Position numbers and translations under genes: made by a program. Below, one piece after another: positions 26,289-35,523 of a stretch of 64,000 nucleotides of DNA; within the stretch, counting starts at the first letter, position 1; each line of letters opens with the position of its first letter. The notes under the pieces were generated by a model. That model ran no database searches. It was not told the origin of the DNA and saw only the letters and a list, made by a program, of their open reading frames with translations. This DNA comes from Rhodococcus sp. P1Y (GTDB taxonomy: Bacteria > Actinomycetota > Actinomycetes > Mycobacteriales > Mycobacteriaceae): positions 1,922,001 to 1,986,000 of the forward strand of contig NZ_CP032762.1 in the NCBI RefSeq assembly GCF_003641205.1, written 5' to 3'.

Positions 26289-27100
26289 CTCAGGTGATGA
26301 CCGAGAAGAAGCAACCGCGACTGCACGCGGACAACGTGACGATCGGTTACGACAAGCGGATCATCAGTGAGAACTTGTCCGTCGAGATACCCGACGGCAA
26401 ATTCACCGTGATCGTCGGTCCCAACGCGTGCGGCAAGTCGACTCTGCTGAGAGCACTGTCGCGGCTGCTGAAGCCCGAAGCCGGGCATGTCCTGCTGGAC
26501 GGTAAGGCAATCAGCTCGTACCCGGCCAAGGAAGTCGCCCGACGACTGGGTCTGTTGCCGCAGACGTCGATTGCACCCGACGGCATCTCCGTCGCGGATC
26601 TCGTTGCGCGAGGCAGGTATCCGCATCAGAAGCTGATCAAGCAGTGGTCGCGCGAGGACGAGTCCGCCGTCGTGTTCGCGATGAACGCAACCGGGGTTAC
26701 CGAGCTGTCCGGTCGGTTGGTCGACGAGCTGTCCGGTGGTCAGCGGCAACGGGTATGGGTGGCAATGGTTCTCGCTCAACAAACACCGCTGATGCTTCTC
26801 GACGAGCCGACGACATTTCTCGATATTGCACACCAGATCGACTTGCTGGAGTTGTGCTCGCAACTCAACCGTGAGCAGGGCAGCACTATGGTGGCAGTGC
26901 TGCACGATCTCAATCACGCGTGCCGCTACGCCGACCACATCATTGCCATGAAAGACGGTGAGGTGGTCACGTCCGGAAAACCTGCGGATGTAATCACTGC
27001 TGAGCTGGTCGAATCGGTGTTCGGTCTTCCGTGTCGCATCATCGAGGATCCGGAGTCGCACACTCCCCTCGTCATTCCGCTGGCTCGTCGGCGCGCATAG
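26285..27100 (+). CDS. Siderophore ABC transporter ATPase (FecE/FepC-like)
   Basis: This 271-residue ATPase has Walker A 'GPNACGKSTLLRAL', Q-loop 'RLGLLPQTSIAPDG', signature 'LSGGQRQRVWVAM', Walker B 'LMLLDEPTTFLD' and the H-loop in 'VLHDLNHACRYAD'. It powers the FecCD pair just upstream (GTGA overlap). It is very similar to the ATPase at 48.9 kb, which belongs to the second uptake set. Confidence 0.96.
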   Translation: MTQVMTEKKQPRLHADNVTIGYDKRIISENLSVEIPDGKFTVIVGPNACGKSTLLRALSRLLKPEAGHVLLDGKAISSYPAKEVARRLGLLPQTSIAPDGISVADLVARGRYPHQKLIKQWSREDESAVVFAMNATGVTELSGRLVDELSGGQRQRVWVAMVLAQQTPLMLLDEPTTFLDIAHQIDLLELCSQLNREQGSTMVAVLHDLNHACRYADHIIAMKDGEVVTSGKPADVITAELVESVFGLPCRIIEDPESHTPLVIPLARRRA

Positions 27101-27124
27101 ATAGCCCGAACCTTTCGACGTTGG

Positions 27125-27143
27125 ATAGGTTAGGCTTAGCTAG
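27125..27143 (+). promoter_or_regulatory. IdeR/DtxR iron box before the ornithine hydroxylase
   Basis: ATAGGTTAGGCTTAGCTAG matches about 16 of 19 positions of the IdeR consensus. It ends about 27 bases before the GTG start of the ornithine monooxygenase, so this gene and those after it probably form a separately iron-controlled unit. Confidence 0.75.
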
Positions 27144-27170
27144 TTGACCCCGACAGACTAAGGACGGCCC

Positions 27171-28466
27171 GTGCTCAAGGTGAACAGCGCTACCGATGTA
27201 GTGGATATTCTCGGAGTCGGATACGGCCCGTCCAACCTGGGGTTGGCCATAGCGCTGCGGGAACGCAATGCCGAAGTCCCTGTCGAAGAACGAATCACGT
27301 CGGTGTTCGTCGAGAAGCAGCCGGAGTTCAGATGGCACCCCGGAATGCTGCTGCCCGGTGCGACGATGCAGATTTCGTTCCTCAAGGACCTGGCGACCCA
27401 GCGCAACACCAGAAGTGAGTACACGTTTCTCGAGTATCTCGCGCAGCGAGACCGGTTGAACCACTTCATCAACCTTCAGACGTTCTTTCCTTCCCGCATC
27501 GAGTTCCACGACTACCTGCGATGGGCTGCGGACAAGGTCGACGCGGATGTGCTGTACGGCACCACGGCGACCGAAGTCTCCTGGAACGGGGAACTTTTCG
27601 AAGTCCGAGTACGGGGTGCCCTCGGGTCGCAGCTCCTGCGTGCTCGCAACGTCGTACTGGCCGGTGGTCTCACGGCAATCCTTCCCGACGGCGTGTCGGC
27701 CGGCACCCGGGTCTTTCACAATCATCGCGTGCTCGATCATCTCGAGGCTCTCCCAGAACCGACGCAGGGCCGATTCGTAGTCGTCGGTGCAGGGCAGAGC
27801 GCGGCCGAGGTGGTGGCTCACCTCCACGACCGCTATCCCGATTCCGAAGTACACGGCGTCTTCGGCAAGTACGGCTACAGTCCTGCGGACGACAGTCCCT
27901 ATGCCAACCGGGTTTTCGATCCCGAAGCCGTCGACGATTTCTATGTGTCGTCGCCGCAGCTTCGCGAGCAGCTCATCGCCTATCACCGCAGCACCAACTA
28001 CTCGGCCGTCGATCTCCCGCTGATCGAGGACCTCTACAACCGCGAGTACACCGAGCGGGTGGCAGGCACACGCAGACTGTTCGTTCGCGGTGCCTCGGAA
28101 GTGTCGATCCCGCGCGAGACCGACTCCGGCGTCGAGGTATCGGTGTTGCATCGTCCAACCGGCCGCGAGGAACGATTGATCTGTGACGCCGTCATCTACG
28201 CAACAGGGTTCCGGCCGTTGGACCTGCGCGGCATCCTGGGGCCTCTGGCGGACGAGTGCGTATTCGGCCCCGACGGGACGCCCGAAGTCGAGCGCGACTA
28301 CCGTCTGCGCACGACAGGCAACGTCACGGGCGGCATCTACCTCCAGGGTGGTACCGAACATTCGCACGGTCTGACGTCGTCGTTGTTGTCCAACATCGCC
28401 GTTCGCTCCGGAGAGCTCGTCGATTCCTTGGCGTCCCGGGCGATGCTGGACGCGGTGCTCACGTAG
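27171..28466 (+). CDS. L-ornithine N5-monooxygenase
   Basis: This 431-residue flavin monooxygenase of the SidA/PvdA/IucD family uses FAD, NADPH and O2 to N-hydroxylate a side-chain amine, the first step of hydroxamate synthesis. FAD site: 'GVGYGPSNLGLAIAL' near residue 13. Substrate/FAD region: 'WHPGMLLPGATMQISFLKDL'. NADPH site: 'VVGAGQSAAEVVAHL' near residue 203. Late motif: 'YATGFRPLDL'. Ornithine rather than lysine is preferred here because a formyltransferase follows and the second NRPS carries a formyl-hydroxyornithine code. It has its own iron box. Confidence 0.93.
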   Translation: MLKVNSATDVVDILGVGYGPSNLGLAIALRERNAEVPVEERITSVFVEKQPEFRWHPGMLLPGATMQISFLKDLATQRNTRSEYTFLEYLAQRDRLNHFINLQTFFPSRIEFHDYLRWAADKVDADVLYGTTATEVSWNGELFEVRVRGALGSQLLRARNVVLAGGLTAILPDGVSAGTRVFHNHRVLDHLEALPEPTQGRFVVVGAGQSAAEVVAHLHDRYPDSEVHGVFGKYGYSPADDSPYANRVFDPEAVDDFYVSSPQLREQLIAYHRSTNYSAVDLPLIEDLYNREYTERVAGTRRLFVRGASEVSIPRETDSGVEVSVLHRPTGREERLICDAVIYATGFRPLDLRGILGPLADECVFGPDGTPEVERDYRLRTTGNVTGGIYLQGGTEHSHGLTSSLLSNIAVRSGELVDSLASRAMLDAVLT

Positions 28467-28522
28467 GCCGGAGGCGCCTCACGCGCCATGTTCGAAGATG
28501 TTGTTTCGATGAAAGGGTCGTC

Positions 28523-29470
28523 ATGCGAGTTGTGATGTTCGGTTACCAGACCTGGGGGCAGAAGACTCTGCAGACCTTGATCGAGTCCAGGCACGAAGTG
28601 GTAGGCGTCGTCACTCATCCGGCCAGCGACCAGGTCTACGAAAGCATTTGGGCCGACTCGGTCGAGGATCTTGCCCGCGAGCACGAACTTGAAGTCCATC
28701 TTGCTCGACGCCCGGACGCAAACCTGCGTGAACAAATTCATGCGTGGAAGCCCGACATCATCATTGCCAACAATTGGCGCACCTGGTTGCCGCCGGAGAT
28801 TTTCGCCTACCCAGCACACGGAACGCTCAATCTGCACGACTCGCTGCTTCCGAGGTTCACGGGGTTCTCACCGATCGCGTGGGCGCTGATCAGCGGTGCC
28901 GAAGAAGTCGGTTTGACCGCACATCGAATGGATGGCCAACTCGACACCGGAGACATCCTTACGCAGGCTGCGATTCCCATTGGCCCCCGAGATACCGCGA
29001 CGGAGTTGGTCAGGGCGACAATCGATTTGATTCCCAAAGTGCTGCTCGAAGCTCTCGAGAGTATCGAGTCCGGAACCGCCCGGTGGCGTCCCCAGGACCT
29101 GAAGGAACGCACGTTCTTTCACAAGCGGCACGAAACCGACAGTTTGATCGACTGGTCGTGGGAGGCAGCCGACCTCGACCGGCTCATTCGAGCGATGTCC
29201 GACCCGTACCCGAACGCGTTCACCTACTATCGCGGCGAGCGCATTTCGATCACACAGGCTCACATCTCAGAAGGCATCTACGGCGGGACGCCAGGCAGGG
29301 TATTCATCCGCGAAGACGACGGAATGGCCATCGTCGCCGGCCCCAACGCCCATCGCGGCCGTAACCACGCACTCGTCATCGACCGTCTCCGAACCAGCGA
29401 CGGCACGGACTACGCTGCGCTCGAGTACTTCCCGAGTGGCGGAGGGTACCTCACGGCCGAACCAGACTGA
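28523..29470 (+). CDS. N5-hydroxyornithine formyltransferase (Fmt-like)
   Basis: This 315-residue formyltransferase has the catalytic motif 'LNLHDSLLPRFTGFSP' (Asn/His near residues 104-106) and the later Asp in 'GQLDTGDILTQ', as in methionyl-tRNA formyltransferase. The C-terminal OB-like half is 'ADLDRLIRAMSDPYPNAFTY'. Homologues in coelichelin, rhodochelin and rhequichelin loci transfer formyl from N10-formyl-tetrahydrofolate to N5-hydroxyornithine. The position after the ornithine hydroxylase and the DINYWGGIGK code in NRPS2 support this rather than initiator-tRNA formylation. The ATG is preceded by AAAGG. Confidence 0.9.
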   Translation: MRVVMFGYQTWGQKTLQTLIESRHEVVGVVTHPASDQVYESIWADSVEDLAREHELEVHLARRPDANLREQIHAWKPDIIIANNWRTWLPPEIFAYPAHGTLNLHDSLLPRFTGFSPIAWALISGAEEVGLTAHRMDGQLDTGDILTQAAIPIGPRDTATELVRATIDLIPKVLLEALESIESGTARWRPQDLKERTFFHKRHETDSLIDWSWEAADLDRLIRAMSDPYPNAFTYYRGERISITQAHISEGIYGGTPGRVFIREDDGMAIVAGPNAHRGRNHALVIDRLRTSDGTDYAALEYFPSGGGYLTAEPD

Positions 29471-29498
29471 CCAGATAACCGAAAGGGAAGGGTGTCAC

Positions 29499-30389
29499 GT
29501 GGCGGTCAAGAGAAAGCAGCGCTTCTTCTATGCCGAGGTGGTGAGGACGGTACGTATCTCGCCCTCGCTCGTGCGAGTGGTATTCGGCGGTGATGGATTG
29601 GCCGATTACACCTCGAACGGCGCCGCGGACGAGTGCGTCTCGCTGTACTTCGCCGGCGAGGGCGAGGACAAGCCGCCGGCGATGACCGAGAAAGACGGCG
29701 ACTGGGCGTACCACGACATCGACGAGCCCGAATATCGCAACTACTCGGTTCGGAGTTGGGACGCGGCTGCCAAGGAAATGTCGATCGACTTCGTTGCGCA
29801 CAAGGGCGGCATTGCGGCGTCGTGGGCACTGAAGGCGGCACCCGGCGACGTCCTCGGACTGTGGGGACCTCGAGGCTGGTACGACCCGCCGAGCGATACC
29901 GCATGGCAACTGCTCGTTGCCGACCTGACAGGGCTTCCAGCTCTGTCTCGAGCCGTCGAAGAGCTGCCGGAAGGGTTCCCGGTTCGGGCGATCGTGGAAG
30001 TTCTCGACAACGGCGACAAAATTCCGATCGAGACCAATGCGGACCTGAGCATCGAGTGGCTGATCGGCGGAAACGGTCACGGGCCGTCGCGCCTGGCTGA
30101 CGCCGTACGCGCCGAGACCCTTCCGGACGGACCAGGTTACGTGTGGTTCGCCGGAGAGGCGGCCACGAGCCGAGACGTACGCAAGTACCTGCGCAAAGAG
30201 CGTGGCTTCGGCAACGCGCAATTCGAAACCATCGGATACTGGCGCGTTCGCGCCGAAGAGTGGCTTCAGAAGTACGAAGCGGTCGAGGACCGGCTACACA
30301 GCGAGTACCAGCAGTTGATCGACGCCGGAGCCGAAGAGGCAGACGCCGAGAACCGCTGGGAGGAAATGCTCGAAGAAGCCGGGCTGTAG
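29499..30389 (+). CDS. Siderophore-interacting protein (ferric-siderophore reductase)
   Basis: This 296-residue protein is a stand-alone flavoreductase of the SIP/ViuB family. It shows the FAD motif 'YRNYSVRSWDAAAK', the NAD(P)H-side 'WQLLVADLTGLPALSRAVEE', 'VWFAGEAATSRDVRKYLRKE' and the ending 'GYWR', followed by a helical tail with many acidic residues. It releases iron from internalised siderophore by reduction. It starts at a GTG 28 bases after the formyltransferase stop. It is the second SIP in the window; unlike the one at 22.2 kb it has no methyltransferase-like half. Confidence 0.92.
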   Translation: MAVKRKQRFFYAEVVRTVRISPSLVRVVFGGDGLADYTSNGAADECVSLYFAGEGEDKPPAMTEKDGDWAYHDIDEPEYRNYSVRSWDAAAKEMSIDFVAHKGGIAASWALKAAPGDVLGLWGPRGWYDPPSDTAWQLLVADLTGLPALSRAVEELPEGFPVRAIVEVLDNGDKIPIETNADLSIEWLIGGNGHGPSRLADAVRAETLPDGPGYVWFAGEAATSRDVRKYLRKERGFGNAQFETIGYWRVRAEEWLQKYEAVEDRLHSEYQQLIDAGAEEADAENRWEEMLEEAGL

Positions 30390-30400
30390 GCACTGCCCTC

Positions 30401-30444
30401 CCCACCGAAGCGCCTATTGCGTGAGCCCTAGGTGCTTCGGTGGG
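30401..30444. terminator. Strong bidirectional hairpin between SIP and NRPS1
   Basis: The 16-base arms CCCACCGAAGCGCCTA (30401-30416) and TAGGTGCTTCGGTGGG (30429-30444) pair fully apart from one G-T, around a 12-base loop. It lies between the convergent stops of the SIP gene and NRPS1, so it can end transcription from both sides. Confidence 0.8.
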
Positions 30445-30462
30445 TCCAGGCTGTCGTGACGC

Positions 30463-33400
30463 CTAGCTGCGCTTCCTGTCGATGGCCGCGTCGAGTTGCA
30501 CGGACAATTCGATTTCCAGTGCTGCCACGGCTCCTTCTGACAGACCGATGATGTCTAGCTCTGCGGCACCGTCGGCCACGCGGTAGCGGATCACGCAACG
30601 GTAGGCAGTCTCGACGCCTTCCCGCGAGCCCGGGACAGCTAGTTGGCCGGCGTTGTGCGTCACGAGCGCGGCGGAACCGCTCGACTTCCGCAAGCTGCGC
30701 CGCCCTGTCCGATTGTGGTAGCGAAGCAACGAATACTCTCGTCGTTCGGATTCGGACACCCCGCCGATGTACGGCCACGTTGCGGTGAACGGCCCGATCG
30801 CGGGTCGCGGTGACGCCATGCCCGTCTCGAGGTCGATGGTCGCCTCCGTCGAGTTGCGCTGGGCAACCTGCCGAAGGGCGCCGGCGATGAGCTCGGGGAG
30901 GTCCGATGCCCCGATCGTCAGATCAGCTCGGATGCCCGCATGGGAACCTTCCGACCACATCGTCGAATCGTCGAGCCGGCTGACTCCAGTCGCGTCGACC
31001 CAACGGTGAGCGAGTTCGGCATCCAGGTTCTGTCCGTCGGTATCGATCGCTTCCAGTGCGGTGTGGAGTGACACGGGCGACGAACTCTCGACGCGCCCGG
31101 TCAGACTACGGGCGATCTCATGGATCGAGCTTCGGTCGGCAGCCGCAGCATGCGCGGCCACCAGGAGCCAATTGTGGGTCTGGGTGCTCCACGTTGCGAT
31201 CGCCACCGGTAGACCCTCCGTGATGCTGATCAACGAGGCGACGCGATTCGCTGCGGCTGAGGCGCTGGTATCCGGATCGAGTTCGAGAACCTGCTTCGAG
31301 AGGTCGAGCGTTCCCGTTGGGGCGATCTCCGATGTCCACAGACGACGGTTCAACGGCGACACCTTGATCCGCAACGCATCGGTGGTGTTCACCAGCGTGA
31401 CGAACGTGGACTGCAGGCCCGACAGCGCGCTCCCGTCGATCGCAACCAGCTCGGTGTAGACCCAGTCGTTCGGCTCGTCGCCGGCCTCGCGGAGCCGTTC
31501 GAGCGTTGTCGAGGCCCGCAGCGGAATCGGTTCCGCCGCGGTCTCCGGAATGTCCAAGCCCTCGGCCAGACCCGCGATCGTGCGCTTTTCGAAGACGTCT
31601 CGAACGGTGAACTGCAGTCCTTCTCGGCGAGCCTTCGAGACGACAAGGATCGAGGAAATGCTGTCGCCGCCGAGGCGGAAGAAGTCGTCGTCGACGGAGA
31701 TGGGTGTGTCGGTGGGGAGGCCGAGGGTGTCGGTGAAGATGGTGGCGAGGGTGTGTTCGGTGTGGGTGGTGGGTGGTTGTCCGCCGGTGAGGGTGGTGGT
31801 GAGGTCGGGTGGGGGAGGGTGCGGTGGTCGAGTTTGCCTGGGGGTGGTGGGGATGTCGGTGATGGGGATGAAGACGGTGGGGACCATGTAGTCCGGTAGC
31901 CGGGTGGTCATGTAGGTGCGTAGTTCGGCGTCGGTGACGTCGTCGCCGGTGTGGTAGGCGGCGAGGTATTTTCCGGTGCCGCCGTGGGTGTTTCCGGGGT
32001 GGTCGGTGGCGATGACGACGGCTCTGGAGACGGCGGGGTGTTGTTCCAATACGGTGCGGATGTCGTCGAGTTCGATGCGGTAGCCGCGGATTTTGACTTG
32101 GTCGTCGGTGCGTCCGAGGTATTCGAGGTGTCCGTGGGTGTTCCAGCGGACGAGGTCGCCGGTGCGGTAGAGACGCTCACCGGTGCCGGTGCCGGTGCTG
32201 GTGCTGGTGCTGGTGTGGGGGTTGGCGATGAAGCGGGTGGCGGTGAGGTCGGGGCGGGCGATGTAGCCGTCGGCGAGTTGGGTGCCGCCGAGGTAGAGCT
32301 CGCCGGTGATGCCGGTGGGGACTTCGCGTAGCCAGGGGTCGAGGACGTGGGTGGTGGTGTTGGTGATGGGGGTGCCGATGGGGACGCTGGTGCCGTAAGT
32401 GTCGGTGCCGTAAGTGTCGGTGTCGGTGTGTGTGGGGTTGAGGTGGTGTCCGGTGGTTTCGACGGCGGCTTCGGTGGGGCCGTAGGTGTTCCAGATGTGT
32501 ACGTCGGTTGCGGTTGTGGTGAGGGTGGTGGCGAGGGTGGTGGGGAATGTTTCGCCGCCGAGGGCGAGGTGGCGTAGGGGTGTGTGGTTGAGGTCGAGTC
32601 CGGTGTCGAGCATGGCGTGGGCCATGGTGGGGACGAGTTCGACGAAGGCGATGGGTTCGGTGTGGAGGATGTCGGTGAGGTAGTGGGGGTCTTTGTCGCC
32701 GCCGGGGCGGGTGAGGCGGATGGTGGCGCCGATGGTGAGGGGCCAGAAGATTTCGGGGACGGAGACGTCGAATCCGATGCTGGTTTTCTGTAGGACGCGG
32801 TCGCCTTCGGTGAGGGGGAAGACTGTTTGGCGCCAGGTGATGAGGTTGATGATCGCGTGGTGGGAGATCATGACGCCTTTGGGGCGTCCGGTGGTGCCGG
32901 AGGTGAAGATGACGTACGCGGTGTCGGCGGGTGTGAGGGCTCGCGTCAGTACCGGCGCCGTACTTTCGCCCTGTGTCACACGTGCAGCGATCGCGGGGTC
33001 GTCGAGGAGTACTCCGTCGATACCCGTGCCGCTCTCGATATTCACGCCGCTGTCGGTGGTGATCAGGAGTGTGGGTGTGGAGTCTTCGAGGATGTGGGTG
33101 ATGCGTTCGGTGGGGTAGTCGGGGTCGATGGGGACGTAGGCTGCGCCTGCTCGGATGACGGCGAGTAGTGCGGTCACCAGGTCCACGCTGCGGGGGAGTA
33201 TGACTGCGACGCGGTCGCCGACCTGGACGCCGTGTTCGATGAGTATGTGCGCCAACGCGTTTGCGCGGGTGTCGATCGTTGTGTACGACCATTGTGTCTG
33301 TGTGTCGTCGGTGACGGCGGTGGCGTTGGGGGTGTGGAGGGTTTGGGTGCGGATGAGTGTGTCGAGGGTGGTGTCGGCTGGGGGTTGTGTGGGTCCGGTG

Positions 33401-34353
33401 GACCAGTGTGCGAGTTGTTCTTGATCGGAGTCGGTGAGGACTGGTATGTCCGCCAGTCGTGTGTCCGGTGCGGTGGTGAGGGTTTTGAGGACGCGTTCGA
33501 AGGTGGTGGTGAATCGGTCGATGGTGGTGGGGGTGAAGAGTTCGGTGGCGTAGGTGAGGTAGCCGGTCATGCCGTTGGGGGTGTCGACGATGTCGAGATC
33601 GAGGTCGGTCTTGGCCGCACCCAACCCCGTGTTCGTGCCCGTCGGAAGCGCTGATTCGACCAGGCCGGGCAGCGACGAAGCTAGCTCACCGGTTTCGCTG
33701 TCGGTGGTGTTGTGGGTGAGCAGGATTTGGAAGAGGGGTGTGCGGTTGGTGGTGCGGGGTGTGTTGGTGGTGCGGGTGATGTGTTCGAAGGGTGGCAGGG
33801 CGGAATGTGGATGGTGGTGGTGGTGGTGGAAGGGTGGTGGGGTGGTGGTGGATGGAAGGTGAAAGGGAAGCCCGGATGGATGGAAGGAAGGAGGGAGTGG
33901 TGGATGGTGGTTGGCGGTGGGTCGACGGCGGGTGTGATGTCGGTGCCGTGCCCGGGGGGTGTGGGCGGGGGTGGTCGAGGGTGATGATCGATTCGTCGGG
34001 GGCGTCGGTGAGGGTGGTGGCCCAGTATTCGAGGTGGTGTGCGAGTTCGGAGGTGGGGTCGGCGGCGTCGCCGAGGGTGGTGCGTTGCCAGGTTGCGTAG
34101 TGGGCGTAGGTGAGCGGTAGTGGTGTCCAGGTCGGGGTGGTTCCGGCCTGTCGTGCGGTGTAGGCGGCGGCGAGGTCGGCGATGAGGGCGGGGGTGGACC
34201 ATTCGTCGATGGCGTGGTGGTGCGCGATGGGGGCGATGGTCCATCGGTCGTCGGGTGCGGTAGATGGCGACGCGGGGAGGTCGGCGGCGAGGTCGAATCG
34301 TGCCGATGAGGGTGTCGAGGGCGGTGTCGATGTGCGCTGGTGTTGTGCCGCAT
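30463..34353 (-). CDS. NRPS1 C-terminal fragment: A domain 5, PCP and degenerate terminal C/E-like domain
   Basis: The first roughly 190 residues are out of frame or low complexity. From about 33.77 kb it reads the end of a C domain, then an A domain ('YVIFTSGTTGRPKG', 'FDVSVPEIFWP', 'FVELVPTMAH', 'HLALGGETFP', 'NTYGPTEAAVE': code DVPEAGTVEK) and PCP 'DDDFFRLGGDSISSILVVS'. A last domain of about 340 residues (30463 to about 31500) has the size and layout of a C/E domain, but its HHxxxDG site is degenerate ('VAAHAAAADRSSIHEI'). No thioesterase or reductase follows before the stop. Confidence 0.85.
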   Translation of the reverse strand: MRHNTSAHRHRPRHPHRHDSTSPPTSPRRHLPHPTTDGPSPPSRTTTPSTNGPPPPSSPTSPPPTPHDRPEPPRPGHHYRSPTPTTQPGNAPPSATPPTPPPNSHTTSNTGPPPSPTPPTNRSSPSTTPAHTPRARHRHHTRRRPTANHHPPLPPSFHPSGLPFHLPSTTTPPPFHHHHHHPHSALPPFEHITRTTNTPRTTNRTPLFQILLTHNTTDSETGELASSLPGLVESALPTGTNTGLGAAKTDLDLDIVDTPNGMTGYLTYATELFTPTTIDRFTTTFERVLKTLTTAPDTRLADIPVLTDSDQEQLAHWSTGPTQPPADTTLDTLIRTQTLHTPNATAVTDDTQTQWSYTTIDTRANALAHILIEHGVQVGDRVAVILPRSVDLVTALLAVIRAGAAYVPIDPDYPTERITHILEDSTPTLLITTDSGVNIESGTGIDGVLLDDPAIAARVTQGESTAPVLTRALTPADTAYVIFTSGTTGRPKGVMISHHAIINLITWRQTVFPLTEGDRVLQKTSIGFDVSVPEIFWPLTIGATIRLTRPGGDKDPHYLTDILHTEPIAFVELVPTMAHAMLDTGLDLNHTPLRHLALGGETFPTTLATTLTTTATDVHIWNTYGPTEAAVETTGHHLNPTHTDTDTYGTDTYGTSVPIGTPITNTTTHVLDPWLREVPTGITGELYLGGTQLADGYIARPDLTATRFIANPHTSTSTSTGTGTGERLYRTGDLVRWNTHGHLEYLGRTDDQVKIRGYRIELDDIRTVLEQHPAVSRAVVIATDHPGNTHGGTGKYLAAYHTGDDVTDAELRTYMTTRLPDYMVPTVFIPITDIPTTPRQTRPPHPPPPDLTTTLTGGQPPTTHTEHTLATIFTDTLGLPTDTPISVDDDFFRLGGDSISSILVVSKARREGLQFTVRDVFEKRTIAGLAEGLDIPETAAEPIPLRASTTLERLREAGDEPNDWVYTELVAIDGSALSGLQSTFVTLVNTTDALRIKVSPLNRRLWTSEIAPTGTLDLSKQVLELDPDTSASAAANRVASLISITEGLPVAIATWSTQTHNWLLVAAHAAAADRSSIHEIARSLTGRVESSSPVSLHTALEAIDTDGQNLDAELAHRWVDATGVSRLDDSTMWSEGSHAGIRADLTIGASDLPELIAGALRQVAQRNSTEATIDLETGMASPRPAIGPFTATWPYIGGVSESERREYSLLRYHNRTGRRSLRKSSGSAALVTHNAGQLAVPGSREGVETAYRCVIRYRVADGAAELDIIGLSEGAVAALEIELSVQLDAAIDRKRS

Positions 34354-34787
34354 GTCAACGACCTGGATCGACGTTCAGGTGAGAGGTCGGATGGATGGGT
34401 GAGGGTGCCGTCGTGTTCGACGAGGAGGGTGCGTAGGGGTTGGTGGCGGGTGACGAGGTCGCTGATGGCGGCGGTGAAGGCGGTGGTGTCGAGGTTGCCG
34501 GTGAGGGACCAGATCGTGGCAACGACGTATTGGGTGGCGGGTCCGCCGAGTTGGTCGATGACCCAGAGTGCTTGTTGGTCAGGAGGCGGGATGGGGTCGT
34601 GGGAGTGATGTCGTGAGGGTACTGTGGAGGGCGGTGGTGTGTCGATGATGGGAGGTGTGGTGGTGGGGACTGAGGGGGAAGGTGGTGGAGTGGATGCAGG
34701 GACGGAGTTCAGGTGGAGGGAATCGTGGGGAGTGGACCAGCACGTCGGTGAAGATGTGGAACTGGTCGTGGTGGACCCGCCGGCCAA
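33681..34787 (-). pseudogene. NRPS1 fragment: C domain of module 5
   Basis: The clean core is 'QQALWVIDQLGGPATQYVVA', 'SDLVTRHQPLRTLLVEHDGT'; it then passes out of frame at about 34.39 kb. The His motif can be found in another frame near 34.2 kb. The copy at 41.4-41.8 kb shows the intended sequence with 'HHHAIDEWSTP'. Low-complexity sequence follows at 33.79-33.96 kb. Confidence 0.65.
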
Positions 34788-35523
34788 CGCGATAGTCAGG
34801 TCGGGTGTGGGGAGGGTGCGGTGGTCGAGTTTGCCGTTGGGGTGGTGGGGATGTCGGTGATGGGGATGAAGACGGTGGGGACCATGTAGTCCGGTAGCCG
34901 GTCGGTGAGGTATGCCCGCAGTTCCGCGTCGGTGACGTCGTCGCCGGTGTGGTAGGCGGCGAGGTATTTTCCGGTGCCGCCGCCGTGGGTGTTTCCGGGG
35001 TGGTCGGTGGCGATGACGACGGCTCTGGAGACGGCGGGGTGCTGTTCCAATACGGTGCGGATGTCGTCGAGTTCGATGCGGTAGCCGCGGATTTTGACTT
35101 GGTCGTCGGTGCGTCCGAGGTATTCGAGGTGTCCGTGGGTGTTCCAGCGGACGAGGTCGCCGGTGCGGTAGAGACGCTCACCGGTGCCGGTGCCGGTGCT
35201 GGTGCTGGTGCTGGTGTGGGGGTTGGCGATGAAGCGGGTGGCGGTGAGGTCGGGGCGGGCGATGTAGCCGTCGGCGAGTTGGGTGCCGCCGAGGTAGAGC
35301 TCGCCGGTGATGCCGGTGGGGACTTCGCGTAGCCAGGGTCGAGGACGTGGGTGGTGGTGTTGGTGATGGGGGTGCCGATGGGGACGCTGGTGCCGTAAGT
35401 GTCGGTGTCGGTGTCGGTAGGTGGTGTGTGGGGTTGGAGGTGGAGGGAGCCTGGACAGGTTTGGAAGGTGGCGGGTGGTAAATGAAGGCGAAGAGGTGGT
35501 GGGACGAAGGGGCCGGAGTTCAT
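34579..35523 (-). pseudogene. NRPS1 fragment: C-terminal part of A domain 4
   Basis: This covers the A-domain tail of module 4 in shifting frames. The clean piece is 34796-35050 ('MEQHPAVSRAVVIATDHPGN', 'RLPDYMVPTVFIPITDIPTT'). DNA nearly identical to 31.86-32.4 kb and 42.1-42.6 kb. The carrier protein that should follow (34.6-34.8 kb) is replaced by TGG/TGGA-rich sequence. Not functional as read. Confidence 0.65.

Noticed and set aside
28467..28522. Short hairpin GGCGC/GCGCC between hydroxylase and formyltransferase genes
   Set aside because: Five-base stem only, expected by chance at this GC content, and the genes appear to be one unit.
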